DNA from: Chryseosolibacter sp964493505
GTDB lineage: Bacteria; Bacteroidota; Bacteroidia; Cytophagales; Cyclobacteriaceae
Assembly: GCA_964493505.1 (NCBI GenBank)
Contig: CAZBNP010000014.1
Coordinates: 62,001 to 126,000, forward strand
DNA: 64,000 nt
Direction of reading: 5' to 3'
Shown here: positions 25,149 to 34,652 of the stretch, piece by piece
Layout of the letters: every line of letters starts with the position of its first letter
Numbering within the stretch: position 1 is the first letter of the stretch
The notes under the pieces: generated by a model
The model's database searches: none
Told to the model about the DNA's origin: nothing
What the model saw: the letters and a program-made list of their open reading frames with translations, nothing else
Made by a program: the position numbers and the translations under genes

Positions 25149-27176
25149 ATGTTAACACCTGGAAAGTACTTTTTATTAATTCTGTATTGGCTTGTTCCCC
25201 TGGTATCGTTCACGCAGGGCAAACTGGTCCTGGTTGGTGGGGGAAGTGAATCAGAAGGCGGCTGGAGTGATCTGCCGTATGCCTGGGCGGTCGAAAAGTC
25301 GGCCAACAAGAAGGTTGCCGTGGTCAGTTATAGCGCTGAAACCGATTTTATTCCCGATTATTTCCTGTCGCTGGGCGCTACCGCTGCGGACAATATCAGA
25401 ATCGACAATCGCGATCTGGCGGACCTGCAGAGTATGTACGATTCCCTGATGGGCTATGACGTGTTTTTCTTTAAAGGTGGCGATCAGTCTATCTATTATA
25501 AGAACTACCTGAATACCAGGACGGGCGATGCCATCGTCGACAAATTCAACGAAGGAGGTGTTATTGCCGGTACATCGGCGGGAATGGCCATTCTATCGGG
25601 GGTGATATTCACGGCCGAAAACGGATCGGTCTACCCGGATGACGCATTGATGAACTTTAACAATGCCAGAATTACGCTCGCGGATGACTTCCTCCAGATC
25701 TTTCCGGGATACATCGTTGATTCGCATTTTACTGAAAGAGGTCGCATAGGCCGGTTGTTGTCTTTCATGGCAAACTGGTATGTGAACAAAGGCCAGTTTG
25801 TGAAAGGTATTGGTGTCGATGACAGGACTGCTCTTTGTATTGATGCGGAATTGAACGCCTTCGTCTTTGGAACAGGCTCTGTGTCGTTCTATTCCGGTGG
25901 TCAGTTTTCATCGAACAACGGAAAGCCGATAGTAGATTCCGTTAATGCGGTTCAGTTACTTCATGGACATTCCATTGACCTGAATAATCTGGAGATACTA
26001 TCCGGCCCGGAAACCACAGTCGTCCCGGAAGTTTCCAGTGAGTCGGGAAACTACCAGGTGTTGCTCAGTGGAGGCGAAGGGGTGTCTTCCAATACAGCAT
26101 TTCTCGATCACTTCTTTTCCGGCGTTGGAATGCCCTCTGACACGATCGTTATCGTGACAGCCGTGGGCAAAGCTCAAGCGTTTATCTCGCGACTAAAAAC
26201 GTTGGGTGCAAAGACGATTGTAGTGGAGACTACCACAGCATCAAACGATGCTGCGCAGATTGATCTGAGGAACGCCATCCGGCGTTCAAAGAAAGTGTTA
26301 TTTGTGGAGAACAATGGGACTACGCTATTCAACTTCCTGAAAAATGGCCCGACGGGAGCTCTGATAAATGGACACATTCGCCGCAATCTTGTTATTTCGG
26401 GTTTTGTCGGTGAGGATAGCAGGTTTGCGGGAAATGTCTGGGTGTCGAACCATCTCGGCAATTCCCTCAATGCTTACTACGGAAGACTTCAATATGAGCC
26501 GGGCCTTGATCTGCTTCGGTCGACCGCCATCATGTCGAATACCTTTGACGCCAACGACGCCGATTACTATGAGAATACCACGGCGGCGGTTTCGTACGCC
26601 ATGATCCATGACGGACTGCGCTATGGGGTGTATCTCAACCGGAACAGCTTTCTGAAGTTTCACCGGCAGTCAGAGAAGAACTATTTCCGGTCTTTCGGGG
26701 ATCTCTCGTCTATTGTGCTGGTGAACGATGGGAGTACTGCGGATTTCTCGACGCAACCTGTTAACAGTTCTGGCGATACCCGGAACTATGTCGGATTCTC
26801 GTCGATGCAATATGTATTGTTGAACGGGGAGTCGGTTCTGGAAGTCGGGGATGTGGTGGTTTCGCAGGATCCGCCCTACGAAGACGAAGTGGCGATTGTA
26901 GGTGTTGAGGAACAGCAGGGCCATTCATTCGCGACGGTCTTTCCAAATCCCTCAAGAAGCGGTATTTTTTGTCTGCCTGGAGAGATGCCGATATCCTCCA
27001 TCGTGTCCGTAGCCGATATTTCCGGCCGAACGGTAACCCCACCTGTTTATGAGGCTTCAGATGGGGTGCGTGTCGACCTGTCGGAATACCCCGACGGCAT
27101 TTACCTGATCGTGTTCCGCTACGGCCATGAGAATTTTTCGATTAGGGGAATAAAGAAGTCCACAACTCTTCGGTAA
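25149..27176 (+). CDS. Secreted cyanophycinase-family (S51-like) peptidase with T9SS C-terminal domain
   Basis: A 675-residue exported protein. A signal peptide (FLLILYWLVPLVSFTQG) precedes a full cyanophycinase-like domain at about 24-290. It has KGGDQ near 108-112, the serine nucleophile in AGTSAGM (Ser near 142) and DSHFTERGRIGRL near 190-202, matching the DQHF-R-R-RL arginine/aspartate-binding motif of cyanophycinase CphB. A second, degraded copy of the fold spans about 297-560, with GFVGED where GTSAG should be. The last 80 residues (VFPNPSRSGIF, SVADISGRTV, YPDGIYLIVF) form a T9SS type A sorting domain, so the enzyme should be at the cell surface or released. It leads the SusCD operon. 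Confidence 0.85.
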   Translation: MLTPGKYFLLILYWLVPLVSFTQGKLVLVGGGSESEGGWSDLPYAWAVEKSANKKVAVVSYSAETDFIPDYFLSLGATAADNIRIDNRDLADLQSMYDSLMGYDVFFFKGGDQSIYYKNYLNTRTGDAIVDKFNEGGVIAGTSAGMAILSGVIFTAENGSVYPDDALMNFNNARITLADDFLQIFPGYIVDSHFTERGRIGRLLSFMANWYVNKGQFVKGIGVDDRTALCIDAELNAFVFGTGSVSFYSGGQFSSNNGKPIVDSVNAVQLLHGHSIDLNNLEILSGPETTVVPEVSSESGNYQVLLSGGEGVSSNTAFLDHFFSGVGMPSDTIVIVTAVGKAQAFISRLKTLGAKTIVVETTTASNDAAQIDLRNAIRRSKKVLFVENNGTTLFNFLKNGPTGALINGHIRRNLVISGFVGEDSRFAGNVWVSNHLGNSLNAYYGRLQYEPGLDLLRSTAIMSNTFDANDADYYENTTAAVSYAMIHDGLRYGVYLNRNSFLKFHRQSEKNYFRSFGDLSSIVLVNDGSTADFSTQPVNSSGDTRNYVGFSSMQYVLLNGESVLEVGDVVVSQDPPYEDEVAIVGVEEQQGHSFATVFPNPSRSGIFCLPGEMPISSIVSVADISGRTVTPPVYEASDGVRVDLSEYPDGIYLIVFRYGHENFSIRGIKKSTTLR

Positions 27177-27231
27177 GTTTGTTGTTGGATAGAATGTGTG
27201 CTAATGTGTTTTAGTCAAACCAACTTTCAAT

Positions 27232-30183
27232 ATGAGGAAAGCTTTATTGTTTTTATTCTTCGCCTTTCTGTCGTTGAGCTCTTTTGCCCAGGAAAGAGTG
27301 ATAACGGGAAAAGTGACCAGCGCAGAAGATGGCCTGGATCTTCCCGGTGTTAGTGTGGTGGTGCAGGGCACGGCCAGGGGTACGGTTACCGATGCTGAAG
27401 GAAGGTTTCAGCTTCGCGTAAGCGAAACGGACCAGGTATTGGTCTTTTCTTTTATCGGGATGGTTCGTCAGGAAATTCCAATCGGAGCCCGGACGGATAT
27501 CGCTGTTGTTATGAGTCCGGATGCTCAGCAATTGTCCGAGGTCGTCATCATCGGATACGGCAGCGAGGAGCGAAGATTCCTTACCCAATCAGTGGGCGTG
27601 GTAAAAGCTGATGCTATCAAAGATCTGCCAGTAGCCACAGTAGATGGAGTTCTTCAGGGACAGACAGCAGGGGTACAGGTAGTGCAGAATTCCGGAACGC
27701 CGGGGGGAGCGATGTCTGTCAGGATCAGGGGAACAGGTTCTATCAGTGGATCGGGACAGCCACTCTATATTATAGACGGCATTCCAGTTACTACTGGCGA
27801 TTACGCTCAGATCGGATATGAAGGCCAGGGTATCAATGCGTTGTCAGACCTGAACCCCAGCGAGATCGAGAGCGTAAGTGTATTGAAAGATGCAGCTGCG
27901 GCTGCGGTATACGGCGCGCGCGCTTCAAACGGTATCGTGTTGATTACGACCAAACGCGGGAAAACCGGAAAGTCGCTAATCAGTGTAAACACCTACCATG
28001 GAGTGCAGGAAGTGTGGCGTAAACTCGATATGGTCAATGCCAGAGAGTGGAAAGAATATCGCAACGATCTGGCCGGAACCACAGTATTTACCGAGGCAGA
28101 TATCGCTAACAACGACGTTGATGTAGATTGGCAGGACGTGATTTTCCGGGCTGCGCCGATTTCCAACTACGAAGTGTCAGCCACGGGCGGTAACGATAAG
28201 ACCCAGTTTTTTATCTCGGGAAACTATTTCGATCAGGAGGGGATATTGATAGGCACCGGGTTCAAGCGGTTCAATACCCGTGTGAATCTTGATCATTCAA
28301 TCAGCGAAAAACTCAGGGTCGGAACCAGTATTGGTCTCAGCTATTCAACTTCCGACAGGGTGGAAAGCGACCAGACATTGCACGGCCCACTTCCCAATGG
28401 AATTTCTACTCCGGCAATTTTTCCAGTGTTGAATCCCGATGGATCTTATAACCAGGGCGGACCCTATTCAAACGCATTGTCGATCGCGAATGAAGCTACG
28501 AATGAGAACTTTACTTACAGGACACTGGCGAACGTTTTTGCAGAGTATCAAATTCTTCCGGGCTTGTCATTTACGACCAAATGGGGAGGCGACTTCTACA
28601 ATCTTCGCGAGCACGCATTTGAGTTCAATACCGTCCAGGGTCAAAAGTACAACGGTCTTGGTTTTGAGACTTATACCAATGTCCTGAACGTTGTCAGCAA
28701 TAACACATTGCGCTATGAGAAGTCATTTGATTTGCACAGCATCGACGTGATGGCCGGCTACAGCTTTGAAAAGCGGCAAGCGCGTTCGTCCTTTATCCGG
28801 GGACAGGACTACGCTGACGAAAACCTGGAATATATCAACACCGCCGCGACGATCGTGAGCGCGAGTGCAGGAGGTAGTAATTCGGGTGTGCGGTCATGGT
28901 TTGGAAGAGCGAACTATAACTTTTCCGACAAATATTTGGTATCTCTCACGGGTAGGGTAGATGCCTCTACGAGTTTTGGACCAAATAATCGGAATGGTTT
29001 CTTTCCGGCAGCGTCCGTTGCATGGCGTGTGAGTGAAGAAAGCTTCTTTGCAGGCATCCCATCGGTGTCGGAACTGAAAGTTCGGGCGAGTTATGGGTTG
29101 CTGGGAAATGACAACATTTCCGGCTTTCAGTACGCCGAGTTATACAGCACAGGATCGTACCAGGGTAAGCCGGCAATCTACCCCAGCAACATTCCCAATC
29201 CAGACCTAAAATGGGAATCTACAGCACAATTTGATATCGGTATTGACGTCGGGTTGTTCGACGACAGGTTGTTGCTTACCGCCGACTACTACAACAAGCA
29301 AACCCGCGACCTGCTGCTGAGCAGGCCTCTGCCGCCCTCGTCGGGATTTGGTAGTATCGTCGAGAATATTGGCGAACTCGAAAACAAAGGAGTGGAGTTT
29401 ACTCTTTCGGGAGAGAATAATTTTGGACGCATACGCTGGAACTCGCAATTGAATATGTCGTTCAATCGCAACCGAGTGCTCAAGCTTTACAACGGTCAGC
29501 CTATTGATGATCTGGGAAGAGGTGGTAACCGGATACAGGAAGGTGAGCCGCTGGGGATTTTCTATAGCTTCAAATCTCTGGGCGTCGACCCTTCGACAGG
29601 GGACATCGTTTATGCCGATATGAATTTTGATGGTGAAATTACAAGTGAAGATCGTACGAAAGTAGGTAATCCCAATCCTGACTTTATTGGCGGATTCACC
29701 AACACCTTTTCCTGGAATGGATTCGACCTCAGTATCTTCCTTCAGTTTTCCTATGGAAACGATGTATTCCACGGATCACGCCTCTATCTGGAATCTCTTC
29801 AGGGTGGCGACAACCAACTCGCTACAATAACACGGCGATGGCGGCAACCCGGCGACATTACCGATATTCCACGCGCCACTTCCAATGGTGTAAAGGCAGC
29901 GGAGAACAAGAGAGTTTCCTCACGGTTTATCGAAGATGGCTCGTACATGAGGGTGAAGAACGTGACGCTGGGCTATAACTTCCCGAGTGAGGTCACCGGC
30001 AGACTTCGACTGAGCAGCCTGCGCCTGTATGCGAGTGCGCAAAACCTGTTTACGCTAACCGATTACACCGGACTTGATCCGGAAGTAAACTACAGAGGCA
30101 ACGACACGGCGGTGTCGGGTACTGATTTCTTTACCTTCCCGCAGGCACGTACTATCACCTTTGGCCTCAACCTAAAATTCTGA
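27232..30183 (+). CDS. SusC/RagA family TonB-linked outer-membrane transporter
   Basis: The 983-residue TonB-dependent transporter imports oligomers too large for porins. After a signal peptide (FLSLSSFAQ) comes a carboxypeptidase-like regulatory domain (ITGKVTSAEDGLDLPGVSVV), the SusC-type plug (EVVIIGYGSEERR, then QGQTAGVQVVQNSGTPGG and RIRGTGSISGSGQPLYIIDG) and a 22-strand barrel ending in FGLNLKF. The susD partner starts 4 bases after the stop codon. Its neighbours are two cyanophycinase-family peptidases and two propeller lipoproteins, with no glycosidase, so its cargo is more likely peptide-like than a glycan. Confidence 0.96.
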   Translation: MRKALLFLFFAFLSLSSFAQERVITGKVTSAEDGLDLPGVSVVVQGTARGTVTDAEGRFQLRVSETDQVLVFSFIGMVRQEIPIGARTDIAVVMSPDAQQLSEVVIIGYGSEERRFLTQSVGVVKADAIKDLPVATVDGVLQGQTAGVQVVQNSGTPGGAMSVRIRGTGSISGSGQPLYIIDGIPVTTGDYAQIGYEGQGINALSDLNPSEIESVSVLKDAAAAAVYGARASNGIVLITTKRGKTGKSLISVNTYHGVQEVWRKLDMVNAREWKEYRNDLAGTTVFTEADIANNDVDVDWQDVIFRAAPISNYEVSATGGNDKTQFFISGNYFDQEGILIGTGFKRFNTRVNLDHSISEKLRVGTSIGLSYSTSDRVESDQTLHGPLPNGISTPAIFPVLNPDGSYNQGGPYSNALSIANEATNENFTYRTLANVFAEYQILPGLSFTTKWGGDFYNLREHAFEFNTVQGQKYNGLGFETYTNVLNVVSNNTLRYEKSFDLHSIDVMAGYSFEKRQARSSFIRGQDYADENLEYINTAATIVSASAGGSNSGVRSWFGRANYNFSDKYLVSLTGRVDASTSFGPNNRNGFFPAASVAWRVSEESFFAGIPSVSELKVRASYGLLGNDNISGFQYAELYSTGSYQGKPAIYPSNIPNPDLKWESTAQFDIGIDVGLFDDRLLLTADYYNKQTRDLLLSRPLPPSSGFGSIVENIGELENKGVEFTLSGENNFGRIRWNSQLNMSFNRNRVLKLYNGQPIDDLGRGGNRIQEGEPLGIFYSFKSLGVDPSTGDIVYADMNFDGEITSEDRTKVGNPNPDFIGGFTNTFSWNGFDLSIFLQFSYGNDVFHGSRLYLESLQGGDNQLATITRRWRQPGDITDIPRATSNGVKAAENKRVSSRFIEDGSYMRVKNVTLGYNFPSEVTGRLRLSSLRLYASAQNLFTLTDYTGLDPEVNYRGNDTAVSGTDFFTFPQARTITFGLNLKF

Positions 30184-30187
30184 TCAC

Positions 30188-31507
30188 ATGAAAAAGATAA
30201 TATTCTTCATCATACTGCTTTCAGCCGCATCGTCGTGCGATGTGCTGGATGTCAAACCGCAGAGCTCAATTCTGGCGAGTGAGGCATTTAAGGATAAAAG
30301 GGGCATAGAGAAGGGAATTCTGGGAGCTTATGCCACCTTTCAGAACCTGGGCTACTACGGAAGGACCTTCCTGATCTTCTCCGATCTCGCCGCTGATAAT
30401 CTTGACCATCCGACAGATGCTACGGCACTGGAGTACAGCCAGGTTGACAACAATGCTATCCTGCCGGAGAACGGTTCTGTTGCCAATATCTGGAGCTCGG
30501 CCTACGATGGTATCAATGTCGCCAACAACGTGATTGCAAAAGTACCATCGATGGCAGACATGACCGAAGCCGAAAAGAACCAGGCGCTGGGGGAATTGTA
30601 TTTCATCCGCGCACTGAACTATTTCAACCTTGTAAACTATTTTGGCGACGTACCGCTCAAGACCGAACCCACCGTTGGAACCGGTGGACTGAATGTCGCC
30701 AGAACTGCGAAAGCTACGGTCTACCAGCAAATCATTACTGATCTGCTCTTCGCCGAACAGCACTTGTCGCCTTCCGGTGCAAAGGTACGCGCGTCGAAGT
30801 ACGCCGCGACAGCCCTCCTTGCGCGCGTGTATTTATACAATGGAAATTACGTGCTTGCCAGTGAAAAGGCCACCGATGTGATTGACAACGGAGGTTACAG
30901 CATTACAGCGTACTCGGATATCTTTGATGACGGGTCTGCTGAGTCGATTTTTGAAATTGACTTTACCGACCTGAACCGAAACAGGATTGCCGAGTACAAC
31001 TTTCCGAAATCGCTTAACGGCAGGCGTGAAGTAGCGCCCTCGCCGGGGCTGCTTGCCGCGTATGAAACGGACGATGAACGATATACCGCCACGATCGCAT
31101 TTGAAGGGGCGCTTGCCTATCCCGTAAAGTATGACGACCTGGCCATCGGCGCTGACAACGTCATCGTCCTGAGACTTGCAGAGATGTACCTCATTCGCGC
31201 AGAAGCGGAGACCAGACTGGAGGGAGACATAATTGAAATTCAATCAGACATCGATGTGGTGCGTGATCGGGCTGGACTGAATGGAACCGATGCGTCGACC
31301 TACAATGAACTGCTGATGGCGATCGAGAACGAGCGCAGAGTGGAATTCGCATTCGAGGGTCATCGTTGGTTTGACCTGGTGCGTACCGGAAGAGCAACGG
31401 AGGTCCTGATAAACGTAAACAATGCCAACCAGATGCTCTTCCCGATACCGCTAGATGAGATCTTGACAAACACGAGCTCAGGTATGCAGCAAAACGAAGG
31501 ATACTAA
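30188..31507 (+). CDS. SusD/RagB family substrate-binding lipoprotein
   Basis: A 439-residue surface lipoprotein that caps the SusC barrel and holds the substrate. The lipobox is AASSC (Cys near 17), followed by the family's N-terminal helices (FKDKRGIEKGILGAYATFQ) and TPR-like core (GELYFIRALNYFNLVNYFGDVPL). The C-terminal RagB/SusD signature follows (NERRVEFAFEGHRWFDLVRTG, then LFPIPLDEI). The start is four bases after the SusC stop, so the two are translated together. It is shorter than the SusD of the alpha-galactoside locus (515 residues), in keeping with a different ligand. Confidence 0.95.
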   Translation: MKKIIFFIILLSAASSCDVLDVKPQSSILASEAFKDKRGIEKGILGAYATFQNLGYYGRTFLIFSDLAADNLDHPTDATALEYSQVDNNAILPENGSVANIWSSAYDGINVANNVIAKVPSMADMTEAEKNQALGELYFIRALNYFNLVNYFGDVPLKTEPTVGTGGLNVARTAKATVYQQIITDLLFAEQHLSPSGAKVRASKYAATALLARVYLYNGNYVLASEKATDVIDNGGYSITAYSDIFDDGSAESIFEIDFTDLNRNRIAEYNFPKSLNGRREVAPSPGLLAAYETDDERYTATIAFEGALAYPVKYDDLAIGADNVIVLRLAEMYLIRAEAETRLEGDIIEIQSDIDVVRDRAGLNGTDASTYNELLMAIENERRVEFAFEGHRWFDLVRTGRATEVLINVNNANQMLFPIPLDEILTNTSSGMQQNEGY

Positions 31508-31534
31508 TAACCGGAAATAAAAAATATGAATTAT

Positions 31535-32641
31535 ATGAAAACACGATTTTTCAGATATCTGACACTCCTTCTGGTCATTCTGACCGTCGTTTCCTGTGAA
31601 GATGATGAAGTAATACCACCACAGGCGTCGTCAGGATTTACGGCTAATAAGACCACCGCCGAGATTGGCGAAGAGATTTTGTTTACAAATACTTCGGAAA
31701 ATGCGACAGCATTCAAATGGAGTTTTGGTGATGGAACAACATCCAAAGAGATTTCACCGAAGAAGACCTATAGCTCATCTGGTACATTTGTGGTGAGCCT
31801 GCTTTCCACGGGCGCAGGCGGATCAACCGTCTTCAGCGAGGAGATCAACGTACTCCCGGACCCGGAACTGTTTTATGTAGAAGCAGGACCCGGGACGATA
31901 AGCCGGTTCGGTCTCAGTTCACCCGACAAGGCGAAACTCTTCCTGGATGCTTCCGGTTTCTCCGGAGCCGGACTGGCATATGACGACGTGCATGAGAAAA
32001 TTTACTTCAGTGATTTTGAAGTGACGGGAGAGGGAAAGATCTGGCGCATTAATCTCGATGGTACGGATCTGGAAGAAATCGTAGGCGGACTGTTCGATCC
32101 GTACCAGGTAGCACTGGACGTCGCCGGCGGCAAGGTGTACTGGGCCGAAGACGTTGATGAGGATGATATCGCACATATCGGTCGTGCCAATCTCGACGGA
32201 ACTGACATGGAATACATTGTGTCGCTGGAAGGTGCGGCGTTCACAGGCGTTTCGCTGGATGTTGAAAACAATAAAATGTACTACTACGATTACTGGCTGG
32301 AAGATATTTATGTTGCCAATCTCGATGGTACGGAGGCGACGCCAATTATACAGGGTGTATACGGGTATAGTCTCTACGTAGATACGGTGAATGACAAGAT
32401 ATATTTCGACGAACAACGAGCGAAATCGTTGCTACGGGCAGACCTGGACGGAAGCAATGTCGAAACGATTGACAACAACGGTACCCGGATCTACGGATTC
32501 GCCATCGACCACGAGAAAGGAAAGCTTTACTGGTCGGGCAGAGACTCCGGCGCGATAACGCAGGCTAACCTCGACGGGTCACACAAACTTGTAATTAAGA
32601 GCGGATTGTCGAGCCCCCGTGGACTGTTCCTGAAAAAATAA
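31535..32641 (+). CDS. PKD domain plus YWTD beta-propeller lipoprotein (first paralogue)
   Basis: A 368-residue lipoprotein from ATG 31535 (an ATG at 31526 is also possible), lipobox TVVSC. Residues about 25-110 form one PKD domain (FKWSFGDGTTSKEIS). The rest is a beta-propeller of at least five LDL-receptor class B (YWTD) repeats, each with a KIYF/KVYW/KLYW strand and a NLDGT loop (INLDGTDLEEI, RANLDGTDMEYI, VANLDGTEATPI, RADLDGSNVETI, QANLDGSHKLVI). It follows susD by 27 bases, where SusE/F-type surface-binding proteins usually lie. It is probably a surface protein that holds the locus's polymer substrate. Confidence 0.85.
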   Translation: MKTRFFRYLTLLLVILTVVSCEDDEVIPPQASSGFTANKTTAEIGEEILFTNTSENATAFKWSFGDGTTSKEISPKKTYSSSGTFVVSLLSTGAGGSTVFSEEINVLPDPELFYVEAGPGTISRFGLSSPDKAKLFLDASGFSGAGLAYDDVHEKIYFSDFEVTGEGKIWRINLDGTDLEEIVGGLFDPYQVALDVAGGKVYWAEDVDEDDIAHIGRANLDGTDMEYIVSLEGAAFTGVSLDVENNKMYYYDYWLEDIYVANLDGTEATPIIQGVYGYSLYVDTVNDKIYFDEQRAKSLLRADLDGSNVETIDNNGTRIYGFAIDHEKGKLYWSGRDSGAITQANLDGSHKLVIKSGLSSPRGLFLKK

Positions 32642-32653
32642 ATCGTGCAGCAG

Positions 32654-33790
32654 ATGAAAAATAGAATATATTTTCTTTTTATAGCCTGTCTCGGCGTGGT
32701 GTGGCTGCAGGGATGCGGCGACAACGACTTCCCCGTGCCGCCGGCGAGCACAGTTCCTAACTTTTCCCAGGTGATCGATAACGATGAGTTTGCCCCGGCG
32801 ACAGTAACCTTCAAAAACGAAAGTGTTATTCCGGAACGCGCCGGAACGGTAACGTACCTTTGGAACTTTGGCGACGGCACATCGTCGACCGAGACCAATC
32901 CGGTTCATCTCTATACTGATCCCGGTGTGTACAGGGTCAATCTTGTGATCGTCACAGAAAGCTCTCTGGAAATCAATGAAGTCACACAGACAATTGTACT
33001 CAAAGATCCGAACGCAACAGGCACGCCGGTATTTTTTACCAACGGCAGCACAGTGTTTACGGCGTTGATCAATGAACAGGACCCGGTACCCGTTTCCATC
33101 GGAATCACGGCGCTGCAGGATTCGTATGGAATGCTAATCGATACCGTGAACAATCAGCTGTATATCTCCGATTACGGTGGCGATAAAATATTGGTTGCTG
33201 ACCTTGACGGGAAGAACCTGAGAGAATTCAGAAAGGACATCGGGGATCCAAACGGCCTGGCGATTGACTATGAAAATAACCACATCTATTGGGATACCGG
33301 TAATGGCTTACGTAGAGGTAATCTCGACGACGATGACCTGGGGCAGTATGAGGACTTTGTGACAGGTCAGGCAAAAGACCCTGAAGGAATTTCCATCGAC
33401 CCTGTTAACAGAACTATCTATTGGAATAATTACGACGGTGGCGTATGGATGAAAAATCTTGATGGCACCGGTGAGAAAGAGATTGTCCCCGGCGGACAGG
33501 GTGGTGGGAGTATCATCGTGATTGGAGACCGGATCTACTTCGATGAATATATTGCGTCTGGCGATATTCATCTGAAGTACGCGAACCTTGATGGTACCGG
33601 AGTTTCTACGGTTGCAACAAATATTTCGAGATTGGTTTACGGCCTTGCCTATGACAGATACGAAGATAAGATATACTGGGTAGACCGCAACAAGAGCACC
33701 ATCATGCGCGCTAACCTCGACGGCTCGGAACCCGAGATCTGGCTGGGTGCCGGCGCTCGCGGAATTGTCATCGGTAAACCGAAAGAATGA
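32654..33790 (+). CDS. PKD domain plus YWTD beta-propeller lipoprotein (second paralogue)
   Basis: A 378-residue lipoprotein built like its upstream neighbour: lipobox LQGC, a PKD domain (YLWNFGDGTSSTETNPVHLY, about 58-80), then a YWTD propeller (QLYISDYGGDKILVADLDG, HIYWDTGNGLRRGNLDD, TIYWNNYDGGVWMKNLDGT, KIYWVDRNKSTIMRANLDGS). ATG 32654 is preferred over a GTG at 32645. Similar order but low identity points to an old duplication with divergence. The end overlaps the start of the second cyanophycinase gene (ATGATGA), showing tight translational coupling. Confidence 0.85.
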   Translation: MKNRIYFLFIACLGVVWLQGCGDNDFPVPPASTVPNFSQVIDNDEFAPATVTFKNESVIPERAGTVTYLWNFGDGTSSTETNPVHLYTDPGVYRVNLVIVTESSLEINEVTQTIVLKDPNATGTPVFFTNGSTVFTALINEQDPVPVSIGITALQDSYGMLIDTVNNQLYISDYGGDKILVADLDGKNLREFRKDIGDPNGLAIDYENNHIYWDTGNGLRRGNLDDDDLGQYEDFVTGQAKDPEGISIDPVNRTIYWNNYDGGVWMKNLDGTGEKEIVPGGQGGGSIIVIGDRIYFDEYIASGDIHLKYANLDGTGVSTVATNISRLVYGLAYDRYEDKIYWVDRNKSTIMRANLDGSEPEIWLGAGARGIVIGKPKE

Positions 33791-34632
33791 TGAGGAAGCA
33801 TCTCATCTTCGCACTCCTGTCGTTTTCTTTGGCTCATGCAGGTGTAGCGCAGCAAAAGTCGGGTGAAGGGAAGCTCTTTATCATCGGTGGGGGGTCGCGG
33901 CCGGAAGCGATGGTCGACAGAATCATCACAGAAGCGGGGTTGCAAGACGGGGGCTACGGCGTCATCCTTCCGATGTCGAGCAGCGAGCCGGACTCATCTG
34001 TGTATTACGCGAGTCTCCAGTTTATCAAACGTAGGATAACGTCGATTCGTGGATTGTATTTTGAAAAAGGAACACCTTATCCACAAGTAAAACTTGATTC
34101 GATCAGGAACGCTAAGCTGGTGTACATTTCAGGTGGTGACCAGAACCGGTTCATGGATGTGGTACTCGGGACGGAAATCGAGAAAGCAATTCACGAGGCC
34201 TTTCGCCGCGGAAGCCTTATTGGTGGTACCAGCGCAGGCGCCGCGGTGATGAGCAAGGTCATGATCACGGGTAATGAACTCAAACACCCTGACTACTCCT
34301 CGACTTTCAGGACCATCGAAGCCGACAATATCGAGACCAGGCCCGGGCTGGGGCTTTTGGAACATGCGGTCATTGACCAGCACTTCGTATGGAGGAGCAG
34401 ACATAACAGGCTCATCAGCGCGGTGATCGAGTTCCCGGAATTGAAAGGAATCGGTATTGATGAATCCACCGCTATCCTGGTTATCGGAAACAAAGTCGAA
34501 GTCGTCGGAGAGTCACAGGTCATTGTTCTTGAAAACAAGAAAAAGTCGAAGACAGTCCGCAATGGGAAGTTAGGAGCATCGGGTATTATGATGTCGGTGT
34601 TTTTGCCCGGGGATAAATTCAAGATACGGTAG
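33787..34632 (+). CDS. Exported cyanophycinase-family (S51-like) peptidase
   Basis: A 281-residue single-domain enzyme with an N-terminal signal peptide (IFALLSFSLAHAGVAQ) and no sorting tail, so probably periplasmic. It has the full cyanophycinase set: SGGDQNRFMD near 114, GGTSAGAAVMS near 143-153 (nucleophile Ser near 146), and IDQHFVWRSRHNRL near 195-208. Known cyanophycinases cut multi-L-arginyl-poly-L-aspartate to beta-Asp-Arg dipeptides. Length matches the Synechocystis enzyme (about 270). It overlaps the upstream lipoprotein gene. A second in-frame ATG directly follows the first. With the surface enzyme at the head of the operon it would form a two-stage degradation path. Confidence 0.88.
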   Translation: MMRKHLIFALLSFSLAHAGVAQQKSGEGKLFIIGGGSRPEAMVDRIITEAGLQDGGYGVILPMSSSEPDSSVYYASLQFIKRRITSIRGLYFEKGTPYPQVKLDSIRNAKLVYISGGDQNRFMDVVLGTEIEKAIHEAFRRGSLIGGTSAGAAVMSKVMITGNELKHPDYSSTFRTIEADNIETRPGLGLLEHAVIDQHFVWRSRHNRLISAVIEFPELKGIGIDESTAILVIGNKVEVVGESQVIVLENKKKSKTVRNGKLGASGIMMSVFLPGDKFKIR

Positions 34633-34652
34633 GGTTACTCGTCCCAGGGCCA

